Positions 41,101-48,841 of a stretch of 64,000 nt of DNA are shown here, in pieces. Origin of the DNA: Lewinellaceae bacterium (GTDB lineage Bacteria; Bacteroidota; Bacteroidia; Chitinophagales; Saprospiraceae). The DNA lies in contig JACJXZ010000013.1 in assembly GCA_020636375.1 (NCBI GenBank), positions 1 to 64,000 on the forward strand, read 5' to 3'. The notes beneath the pieces were generated by a model. That model searched no databases. It was given only the letters and a program-made list of their open reading frames with translations, and was not told where the DNA came from. How positions within the stretch are numbered: the stretch's first letter is position 1; each line of letters opens with the position of its first letter. Made by a program: the position numbers and the translations under genes.

Positions 41101-41395
41101 ACCGGACGTGCCACTTTTAAGTGGCGCGTTTTATAGACAGGATGAACAAGATGAACAGGCTTTACCGGACGTGCCGCCTTCAGGCGGCTCGTTTATAGAC
41201 AGGATTAACAGGATGGACAGGCTTTACCGGAGGTGCGGCATTCAGGCGGCTCGTTTATAGACAGGATGAACAAGATGGACAGGCTTGGCCGGAGGTGCGG
41301 CATTCAGGCGGCTCGTTTATAGACAGGATTAACAAGATGAACAGGATGATCCACAGGAGCGCGCATATCCTGTAAATCCTGTTAATCCTGTCTAT
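41101..41395. repeat. 62-bp tandem repeats with terminal inverted block
   Basis: Four units begin at ACCGG/GCCGG positions 41101, 41164, 41226 and 41288; each has a small stem-loop (GCCGCC-TTCA-GGCGGC type) and ends TATAGACAGGAT(G/T)AACA. The block 41365-41395 (ATCCTGT repeated) is the reverse complement of the AGACAGGATTAACA words, so the array can fold on itself. It fills the 488-base gap between binding protein and permease. No ORF with support is seen there. Confidence 0.85.
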
Positions 41396-41532
41396 ATACA
41401 CTTATTCCACGACCCCTAAAACCGTGTATCCTCACGGGTACCCCTGTTACTCTAAATCCTGTAAATCCTGTCTGAACCCTCAAAAACCGTCAATCCTGTC
41501 CGGAGAGCAGAGTCCGGCAAAGCACATGTCCC

Positions 41533-42954
41533 ATGGTACAATATTTGATCAAGCGCATACTTATTTTCATTCCCACCCTGCTGGTGATCTCGCTGCTGGC
41601 CTTCGGCCTGAGCAAGATCGCCCCGGGCGACCCGGTGGAGATGAAACTGCGAGGTTTTGGCCCCGACCAGCAAAACCCGGCCAATGCCGAGCGGGTCTAC
41701 CGGGAAACGGCTGACTTTCTGGGGTTGGACAAGCCGGTATTTTATATCGGCCTTTCCCCGGCGGCCTATCCCGATACGCTGTACAACATCCTTCGGCGGG
41801 ACCATCGGGAGAACCTCTCGAAGCTCGTCGCCCAATACGGTGCCTGGCCGCCTATATCCGACTATTACCACCGGCTTTTGCGGATGAACTACGTCCTGCA
41901 GGAGGTTGGCCGGCAAGAGCAGGGCAATGCGTTTCGTTCTATCCGCTCCGCCCTGCAGCAGTTGTTCCTGGCCCATGCCGACAGCCGGATCACCAGCCTG
42001 CTGGAGGAGGCCGAAACGCTGGCGCTGCAGGACAGCAGCCTGCAGGCCGCCCTTCTGCCCCCTATCCGGGAACTGAAGAGCAGCTATCAGGCCATCAAGG
42101 ACCAAGCCCGGCCGGGGCTGCTCTACCTGCCCGATATAAAGTGGTATGGCCTGGACAATCAGTACCACAACTGGCTCATGGGTTTCCTGCAGCTGGATTT
42201 CGGCATCTCTTACTACGACAGCCGGCCGGTGGCCGATAAGATGAAGGACGCCCTGTTCTGGACTATCCTGATCAACGGCATGGCCATCCTCGTGGCCTAT
42301 CTGTTGTCGATACCGCTGGGCGTGTTCTCGGCCGTCTGGAAGGATTCCTTTTTCGACCGGTCCACCACCTTGACCCTGTTCATTCTCTACTCCCTGCCCA
42401 GTTTCTGGATCGGGACTATGCTGCTCGTCTTTTTCACCACGCCGGAATACGGAATGGACTGGTTCCCCTCCATCGGGCTGGGCAACCTGCCGCCGGAGGC
42501 GCCCTTCTGGAGCCGCTTTTGGGAGCGGGCATCCCACATGGGGCTGCCTGTTTTCTGCCTGGCCTACGGGGCGCTGGCCTTCATCTCCCGGCAGATGCGG
42601 GGCGGCATGCTGAACGTCATCGGGCAGGATTACATCCGAACGGCCTGGGCCAAGGGGCTGAGCGGCCGGGCCGTCATCTGGCGGCACGCCTTCCGCAACG
42701 CCCTCTTTCCTATCATCACCCTGTTTGCCAATATTTTCCCGGCAGTGTTCGCCGGCTCAGTGGCCATAGAAGTGATTTTCAATATCCCGGGCATGGGCAA
42801 GCTCACCATCGACGCCATCCTGCAGCGCGACTGGCCGGTGGTGTACACGGTGCTGATGCTTTCCGCCATCCTGACCATGGCGGGCATCCTGATCGCCGAT
42901 GTGTTATACGCCTGGGCGGACCCCCGGGTATCTTACAGCCGCAATAAGTCATAG
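41533..42954 (+). CDS. Peptide-type ABC transporter permease (DppB/OppB-like)
   Basis: A 473-residue permease, longer than the usual 310-340 residues. The first helix (LIKRILIFIPTLLVISLLAF) is followed by a roughly 180-residue soluble insertion rich in helices (SKLVAQYGAWPPISDYYHRLLR), then the standard membrane core and the EAA loop (YIRTAWAKGLSGRAVIWRHAFRNALFP). The insertion probably projects into the periplasm. The partner permease starts 3 bases after its stop. No ATPase gene follows in the window. Confidence 0.9.
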   Translation: MVQYLIKRILIFIPTLLVISLLAFGLSKIAPGDPVEMKLRGFGPDQQNPANAERVYRETADFLGLDKPVFYIGLSPAAYPDTLYNILRRDHRENLSKLVAQYGAWPPISDYYHRLLRMNYVLQEVGRQEQGNAFRSIRSALQQLFLAHADSRITSLLEEAETLALQDSSLQAALLPPIRELKSSYQAIKDQARPGLLYLPDIKWYGLDNQYHNWLMGFLQLDFGISYYDSRPVADKMKDALFWTILINGMAILVAYLLSIPLGVFSAVWKDSFFDRSTTLTLFILYSLPSFWIGTMLLVFFTTPEYGMDWFPSIGLGNLPPEAPFWSRFWERASHMGLPVFCLAYGALAFISRQMRGGMLNVIGQDYIRTAWAKGLSGRAVIWRHAFRNALFPIITLFANIFPAVFAGSVAIEVIFNIPGMGKLTIDAILQRDWPVVYTVLMLSAILTMAGILIADVLYAWADPRVSYSRNKS

Positions 42955-42957
42955 CTT

Positions 42958-44271
42958 ATGTTGATCGGAGTAAAAAAAGAGAAGGATACGGCGGAAGCCA
43001 TCGCCCGGCGGCAGGCCATGGGCGAGAGCTACTGGGGCATCGTGCGGCGGCAGTTCCGGAAGAAACGCCTGGCCGTATGGTCCCTGCGTTTGCTGTACGG
43101 GCTGATTTTCATCGCCCTCACCGCCGATTTTATGGCCAACGAACGGCCGCTGTACTGCAAAATTGACGGCCAGGTTTACTTCCCCGTTTTCAAACAATAC
43201 GCCGTGGCGCTGGGGCTGTCCACCTGGGAAGCGCAGTTTTTCCAGAAAGGATGGCGGGAACACGAGTACGAAACGGTGATCTGGGCGCCGATCCCTTACT
43301 CGGCGACGACCATCGACCGGAAAAACAACAACTACCGGGCACCGGGCGGGGAGCAAGACGTGGAATCCACCCGTTTCCGGCACTGGCTGGGCACTGACCA
43401 GCTGGGGCGGGACGTAGCCGCCGGCATGATCTCGGGGACGCGCATCGCCATGCTGGTGGGGGTGGTCTCCATGTCGATCGCTGCCCTCATCGGCGTCTTT
43501 TTCGGGGCCCTGGCGGGGTACTTCGGCGACGACCGCTTCCGGGCCTCCCGCATCCGGGTGGCACTGAATATCCTGGGTTTCCTGGCCAGCATTTTCTACG
43601 GGTTTACGGCCCGCTCCTACGCCTTCAGCGAGGGGACGTTCAGCGTAGAACTGCTGAAGAGCCTCGGCATCATTGCGGCCATCATGGTGGCGGCGAACCT
43701 CCTGGCCGGCTTCCTGAAGCGGTTCCCGGTGCTGGGCAGGCCCGTGACGCTGCCCCTCGACCTCATGGTGATGCGGCTGATTGAGGTCATCAGTTCCATC
43801 CCCGGCCTGTTGCTGGTGCTGAGCATCCTGGCGGTGATCGAGCAGCCTTCCATACTGTACGTCATGGCCATCATCGGGCTGATCCGCTGGACGGGCATCG
43901 CCCGCTTCATCCGGGCCGAGCTGCTCCGCATCCGCAGCCTGGAGTACATCGAGGCCGCCCAGGCTCTGGGCTTCAGCGAGTGGCGCATCATCTTCCGCCA
44001 CGCCATCCCCAACGCCCTGACGCCTGTGCTGATCACCATTGCCTTCGGGGTAGCCAGCGCCATCCTGCTGGAGGCTTTCCTGTCCTTCCTCAGCGTGGGC
44101 GTGCCGCCCGAGCAGGTCACCTGGGGATCTTTGCTGCGGCTGGCACGCTCGCAGGCCAGCGCCTGGTGGCTGGCCATCTTCCCCGGCTTCGCCATCTTCC
44201 TGACGGTGACGATCTTTAACCTGCTGGGGGAGGGCCTGACGGATGCGCTGGACCCGAGGCTGCGGAGTTGA
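42958..44271 (+). CDS. Peptide-type ABC transporter permease (DppC/OppC-like)
   Basis: A 437-residue permease with an enlarged segment after the first helix (KIDGQVYFPVFKQYAVALGLSTWEAQFF) and a second insertion (YGFTARSYAFSEGTFSVELLKSL) before the conserved core. The motif LGTDQLGRDVAAGMISGTRIAMLVG and the EAA loop (YIEAAQALGFSEWRIIFRHAIPNAL) are typical. It pairs with the upstream DppB-like protein to form the channel. The motor ATPases must be encoded elsewhere. Confidence 0.9.
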   Translation: MLIGVKKEKDTAEAIARRQAMGESYWGIVRRQFRKKRLAVWSLRLLYGLIFIALTADFMANERPLYCKIDGQVYFPVFKQYAVALGLSTWEAQFFQKGWREHEYETVIWAPIPYSATTIDRKNNNYRAPGGEQDVESTRFRHWLGTDQLGRDVAAGMISGTRIAMLVGVVSMSIAALIGVFFGALAGYFGDDRFRASRIRVALNILGFLASIFYGFTARSYAFSEGTFSVELLKSLGIIAAIMVAANLLAGFLKRFPVLGRPVTLPLDLMVMRLIEVISSIPGLLLVLSILAVIEQPSILYVMAIIGLIRWTGIARFIRAELLRIRSLEYIEAAQALGFSEWRIIFRHAIPNALTPVLITIAFGVASAILLEAFLSFLSVGVPPEQVTWGSLLRLARSQASAWWLAIFPGFAIFLTVTIFNLLGEGLTDALDPRLRS

Positions 44272-44330
44272 AGATTGCTCGCGGAAACGGCTAGATTTCA
44301 TGTTATTCCGCGGAAAATAAGTTGCTATTG

Positions 44331-44367
44331 CTCGCGAAATGTGGTATTTTAGGCTGTATTTCGCGAG
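44331..44367. promoter_or_regulatory. Palindrome CTCGCGAAAT upstream of ATPase relic
   Basis: CTCGCGAAAT (44331-44340) and its exact complement ATTTCGCGAG (44358-44367) flank 17 bases, 15 bases before the relic's ATG. A related CTCGCGGAAA/TTCCGCGGAAA pair lies just upstream (44278-44325). It is likely the old operator or promoter region of the pseudogene. Confidence 0.6.
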
Positions 44368-44382
44368 TAATAAATCACTCCT

Positions 44383-44590
44383 ATGACAAATGCCCCATTA
44401 ATTGGAAGGACTGAAGAACGAAAAATACTGGAAAAGGCCCTGTAGTTTTAAGGAGCTGAGCAAAACGCGAAAGCAAGTCTTTCTAACCCTCATCACCACT
44501 TTCAGCCTGGAGCAGAATCAGCACAGCCTGGGCCTGATAGACGTCTCCTTGACAATGGACTGCCTGTTTGAAAAGGAGGTGCCCGGTTGA
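44383..44590 (+). pseudogene. Remnant of an AAA-type ATPase gene (internal deletion)
   Basis: The start MTNAPLIGRTEERKILEKAL, ending in a stop at 44443, is the typical N-terminus of a large Bacteroidota AAA ATPase family (ATPase_2/DUF234-like). After the stop, KELSKTRKQVFLTLITTF and SLGLIDVSLTMDCLFE form the C-terminus of that same family. About 370 middle residues are missing, so this is a gene collapsed to its two ends. Confidence 0.7.
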
Positions 44591-44593
44591 AAG

Positions 44594-46150
44594 CTACCGC
44601 TTCACAAACTTCCTGCTCCACAACACTCCTTGCCCCTCCGAATACTGCAACAGGTATAGCCCGGCCGGCAGGCCTTGCACCGGAAGCATATGGGTTGCCT
44701 CCTCCAGGCGGCCGGCGGAGTAAGTAGCCAGCAGGCGGCCTTGCGCATTCAGGATGCGAAAAGCCGCGCCGGAGCGCAACGGCAAGGCAGGGTCTTTGAG
44801 GAATACGTTGAGCAGGTCGCCCGTCGGATTGGGGAAGAGCAGCAGGCGGGGTGTAACAGCGGTGCCTTGCCGGCTCTGCGAGGTTTCTCCGCATGGGTTA
44901 ATAATTACTCCTCCGTCCATTATTAATGTACCTCCTTGCTCAACAGTAATGATGCTTCCCTGGGGCATCCCCAGCAGGCACCGGACGGTGAGGCGTCCTC
45001 CATTTTTGATCACCACATTGCCCCTCAGGTAGCGCGTGCCGGCCCACGCAATGTCCTGTCCGCTTTGAATAACGATGTCCGGTTTGCTTATTTCGCAGAA
45101 GTCGAATTCCAGGTAGCCGGGTTGCCTCACCAGCAGGTGGTGTTGAATGACGCCCAATTGGCAGGGAGTGATAGACGTAGCAGTCAGGCCATGGCGCATG
45201 ATGTTGTTGGTGGGGCTGACGTAACGGTTGGCGCACTGGCCCGGGCCGCTGCCTCCATTGTGCCAATAGGAGCACGCTTCTCCAGGTGTATTGCATTCGG
45301 CTTCGACATTGAGGTCGACGAAGCGGCACTCGTTCTGGCAAGTGAAACTGTGCTGCAACCCCAGGTTGTGAAAAATTTCATGAATGGTGACGCTTTTGTA
45401 ATGGACGATGTCCCTTTCTCCGGGAGAATAGATGGAGGTGTCAAAAAAATGGTCGGCATACATGCCCGCCACAACAGCAGAACCAGAGATGATAGATTCA
45501 AATGCAGCCCTTCCTGCCCCGATATAGAAGGGAGGCTGGCCCGGCTCCGGATCGGGAATCTCTTCCTCGACAAAAAAAATATCCAGCACCTTCGCTCCGT
45601 AGGCCGTAAACTCCTCTTTCAAAGTTCGAGGAGAGTTGCTATTGTATCCCAAGCTAAAAAACAAGTCCGATTCATGGAAAAAAATGCCGCCATACGGGTC
45701 GTCTGGGTTGCCCGGCTCGGAATATAACCTGAACCGGATGCCGGATTCCGGCACATGAAGGGCATCGCTTAGGTTATACTTTTCAAAAGTACCCATCCGG
45801 ACGTTCATGTGCCCCAAAAGGTGGGCGGCGGCAGCCACGCCATCCAGTTCTGTCCGGCCCAGCTCTGTATGGAATAAGGGTTCTCCGGGCTTTTTGAAAT
45901 TGCCCGTGCCGTCGTTTCTTCTGATGTAATGAAAATTTAACCATACTACAAGTTGCGGGTGGTGGCTCAGGTTTTCCTGGTCGACTGCATAATTTAGCGG
46001 ATCGTCACAGTGGCCGCTTAATGCTTCGGGCAAATTGCCGGGCTCTCCTATACTGTTTTCAATAATACACCGAATGACCTGTCCTTCGACAGGAAGCGTT
46101 GCCAGCAGGGTCAAGACAAGAAGAAAACCAATGTTTTCAGCTGTTTTCAT
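44594..46150 (-). CDS. Secreted metzincin-type metalloprotease with T9SS sorting domain
   Basis: A 518-residue exported protein with an N-terminal signal peptide. The zinc-binding sequence VTIHEIFHNLGLQH (HExxHxxGxxH) marks a metzincin-type peptidase, perhaps M43/pappalysin-like. The C-terminal approximately 80 residues (LFPNPTGDLLNVFLKD to GVLWSRKFVKR) form a type IX secretion sorting domain, so the mature enzyme should be exported through the outer membrane and released or attached. A Gly/Ala-poor middle with NGGRLTVRCLL resembles a short adhesion repeat. The ATPase relic lies just downstream. Confidence 0.85.
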   Translation of the reverse strand: MKTAENIGFLLVLTLLATLPVEGQVIRCIIENSIGEPGNLPEALSGHCDDPLNYAVDQENLSHHPQLVVWLNFHYIRRNDGTGNFKKPGEPLFHTELGRTELDGVAAAAHLLGHMNVRMGTFEKYNLSDALHVPESGIRFRLYSEPGNPDDPYGGIFFHESDLFFSLGYNSNSPRTLKEEFTAYGAKVLDIFFVEEEIPDPEPGQPPFYIGAGRAAFESIISGSAVVAGMYADHFFDTSIYSPGERDIVHYKSVTIHEIFHNLGLQHSFTCQNECRFVDLNVEAECNTPGEACSYWHNGGSGPGQCANRYVSPTNNIMRHGLTATSITPCQLGVIQHHLLVRQPGYLEFDFCEISKPDIVIQSGQDIAWAGTRYLRGNVVIKNGGRLTVRCLLGMPQGSIITVEQGGTLIMDGGVIINPCGETSQSRQGTAVTPRLLLFPNPTGDLLNVFLKDPALPLRSGAAFRILNAQGRLLATYSAGRLEEATHMLPVQGLPAGLYLLQYSEGQGVLWSRKFVKR

Positions 46151-46454
46151 ACTCTTTAAGATTTGAGCGCGAATACTGCGGAGCGCCTGTTGCCAAGTTC
46201 TATGCCGGAATGTAGCCTAAGTTCCCCCTTTTTTTGGGTTTTTCACAGGAAGCCAAGCTTTTTTAAAAAATTTGCTTTGTTGGCTTTCTAAACCAGAAGG
46301 ATTAATTTTATTGCCGAAATGTGGTGCCAGGCAGCACCATTGAATTGACGAATTCCGCCCCCGCCAGGGCAGGCGCCGGCCAGCCAGCTAAATCAACGAA
46401 TTTTACCGGCCGAGGAACCGAGGCAGGGTAACTCAAACATCCAATCAACCACAA
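46151..46454. other. Intergenic region before ligA
   Basis: The 304-base gap holds a candidate promoter (TTG at 46277-46279, 23-base spacer, TAATTTTA at 46303-46310), a small hairpin TGGTGCCAGGCAGCACCA at about 46321 and a GC-rich stretch. No gene is seen. Confidence 0.4.
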
Positions 46455-48596
46455 ATGTACAGCCAGCAAGAACAACGCACCCTTTTTGACTTATCCAAAG
46501 CATTCCTGAACGGCGGCGGCGCCCTGGAAAAAGAATCCCCCGACGAGCAGGCCAACAAGCTGCGCCAGGTGATCGAGTACCACGAGTACCGCTATTACAT
46601 CCTGAACGACCCGGTCATCAGCGACGCGGAGTACGATCAGTTGTACAAAATGCTCGAGAAGCTGGAAGAAGAGCATCCAGAGCTGGTGACGCCCGATTCT
46701 CCCACCCAACGCGTCTCCTCCGACCTGTCCAGCGATTTCCCTTCGGTGGAACACCTGACGCCCATGCTTTCCCTGGCCAATTCCTACAACGAGGAAGACC
46801 TCGTCGAGTTCGATGCCCAGATCAAGCGCTACCTCAATTTGCCGGAGGACCAGGACATTGAGTACGCCGTGGAGCCCAAGTTCGACGGCGGCAGCATTGC
46901 CGTGGTCTACGAGGACAACCGCCTGGCACGGGCCGCCACCCGCGGCAACGGCACCGTTGGGGAAGAGATGACCAACAACGCCCGTGCCATCCGCTCCATC
47001 CCCCTGCGCGCCGATTTCGCTGCCCTGGGCATCTACAAGGCGGAGCTGCGGGGAGAGGTGCTCATCCGCAAAGACGTTTTCAAAAAGATAAATGAGCAGC
47101 GGGAGGAAGACGGCCTCAGCCTCTTCGCCAACGCCCGGAATACTGCCACCGGCGGCCTGCGCATGAAGGATCCCCAGGAAGTAGCCAAACGGGGACTGGA
47201 GGCCTTCATCTACACTCTCGGTTATGCCGTTGACAAAGACGGCAACGACGTGCTCTCCCGCTTCAGCACCCACGAGGAGAGCCTCAACCGGCTGAACGAG
47301 ATCGGCTTTAAGGTCCCGGTGGAAGGGGAGGAGCGCACCGTCTGCAAAAACATCAAAGCCGCCCTCGGCTTCTGCCACGCCTGGCAGGACAAGCGCGACG
47401 ATTACCCCTACGAGATCGACGGCATGGTCGTGAAGGTCAACAGCCGCGAACTGCAGGAACGGGCGGGCGCTACCAGCCACCACCCGCGCTGGGCCATCGC
47501 CTTCAAGTTCAAGGCCAAGCAGGCAACCTCCCGCCTGCTGCGGGTGGAATATCAGGTGGGCAAGATCGGCTCCATCACGCCGGTGGCCAAGATCGAGCCG
47601 GTGCAACTGGCGGGCGTGACCGTCTCCTCCGTCTCCCTGCACAACGAGGACTTCATCAAATCCAAGGATTTGCGCATCGGCGATATGGTGCTGGTAGAGC
47701 GCGCCGGCGACGTCATCCCCTACATCGTCAAGGCCCTGGACGAGCTGCGCGACGGCTCTGAGCAGCCTATCGAATTCCCCAAATACTGCCCCATCAACGA
47801 TACGGACGAGCCGGTGGAGCTGGTGCGCATCGAGGGCGAGGCGGCCTGGCGCTGCCCGGTCTGCGTTTGCGGCGCGCAGAACCTGCAGAAGATCATCTTC
47901 CACGTCTCCAAGAACGCCATGGACGTCGAAGGGCTGGGCAAGTCCATCGTCGAGCGCTTCTACGAGCTGGGCTGGCTGCGCACCATTGCCGACGTCTATC
48001 GCCTGGATTACGACAAGGTCGCCGAACTGGAGGGCTTCGGCGAGAAATCGGCCGCCAACCTGAAGGAATCAGTGGAAAAGGCCAAACAAAACCCCATCCA
48101 CCGCCTGCTGCACAGCTTAAGCATCCACCACCTGGGGCAGAAGGTGTCGAAGATCATCGCTGCCGGGATCAATCATGTGCTCGACCTGAAAGGGTGGGAC
48201 ATGGAAAAGTTCACCCACATAAAAGACATCGGCCCGGTGGTGGCCGAGAATATCATCGCCTTCTTCAGCAACGAGCACAACATCAAGCTGCTGGAAGAGA
48301 TGGAAGCCCTGGGCGTCAACCTGAAGCAAACCGAAGATGACCGGCCCAAAGCTGCGAGCGGCGACGGCCCCTTCGCCGGCAAGACTATCCTCTTCACCGG
48401 CACGCTGCAAACCCTGAGCCGCAAAGAGGCCCAGGCCAAAGCCGAGGCGGCCGGCGCCAGGAATATCTCGGCCATCAGCGGCAACCTGGATATTTTGGTG
48501 GTGGGGGAAAAGGCGGGCTCAAAGCTGAAAAAAGCCCAGGCGTTGGGCACAGTGGAGATTATGACGGAGGAGGAGTTTTTGGAGCGGGTGGGGTAG
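46455..48596 (+). CDS. ligA: NAD-dependent DNA ligase
   Basis: A 713-residue ligase that seals nicks in replication and repair. The adenylation motif KFDGG (about residues 142-146), the NAD-binding N-terminal Ia domain (HEYRYYILNDPVISDAEYDQLY), OB fold (VGKIGSITPVAKIEPVQLAGV), helix-hairpin-helix repeats and C-terminal BRCT domain (GKTILFTGTLQTLSR) are all present. The zinc-binding finger is unusual: one Cys in KYCPINDTDE has no partner two residues later, whereas RCPVCVCGAQ carries three. The protein length is slightly above the usual 670. Confidence 0.96.
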   Translation: MYSQQEQRTLFDLSKAFLNGGGALEKESPDEQANKLRQVIEYHEYRYYILNDPVISDAEYDQLYKMLEKLEEEHPELVTPDSPTQRVSSDLSSDFPSVEHLTPMLSLANSYNEEDLVEFDAQIKRYLNLPEDQDIEYAVEPKFDGGSIAVVYEDNRLARAATRGNGTVGEEMTNNARAIRSIPLRADFAALGIYKAELRGEVLIRKDVFKKINEQREEDGLSLFANARNTATGGLRMKDPQEVAKRGLEAFIYTLGYAVDKDGNDVLSRFSTHEESLNRLNEIGFKVPVEGEERTVCKNIKAALGFCHAWQDKRDDYPYEIDGMVVKVNSRELQERAGATSHHPRWAIAFKFKAKQATSRLLRVEYQVGKIGSITPVAKIEPVQLAGVTVSSVSLHNEDFIKSKDLRIGDMVLVERAGDVIPYIVKALDELRDGSEQPIEFPKYCPINDTDEPVELVRIEGEAAWRCPVCVCGAQNLQKIIFHVSKNAMDVEGLGKSIVERFYELGWLRTIADVYRLDYDKVAELEGFGEKSAANLKESVEKAKQNPIHRLLHSLSIHHLGQKVSKIIAAGINHVLDLKGWDMEKFTHIKDIGPVVAENIIAFFSNEHNIKLLEEMEALGVNLKQTEDDRPKAASGDGPFAGKTILFTGTLQTLSRKEAQAKAEAAGARNISAISGNLDILVVGEKAGSKLKKAQALGTVEIMTEEEFLERVG

Positions 48597-48674
48597 CGTC
48601 GTTGAGTAGGCTTTGGCGGTGCCTGGTAAGGTGACGTGAGTTCGGGATTGGTGGCTTTGAAAATCAATTATTTA

Positions 48675-48750
48675 GGCCAGTTGATTGTTGTCAGTTGTCA
48701 GTTATTAGTTGTCTGTTGATTGTTCCGGGAACCGACAACAGCAACTTGTC
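48675..48750. repeat. GTTGTC-rich intergenic repeat
   Basis: Clustered words TTGTCAGTTGTCAG and TTGTCTGTTGATTG are followed by GGGAACC and complementary GACAACAGCAAC. Similar material occurs near 51540, 57440 and 59170. It lies between ligA and the convergent parE gene. Confidence 0.6.
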
Positions 48751-48841
48751 CAGCGTTCGACCGAGCTCACGCCGAGGCCTCACGCCGATTCCTTAGGTCG
48801 ATATCCCGCCTGGCCCCGACTCCGCGATGCCCGCGGTATGA

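Noticed and set aside
41452..42687. Minus-strand frame opposite the DppB-like gene
   Set aside because: The plus strand has membrane permease motifs; the opposite frame is a shadow rich in Pro, Gly and Asp.
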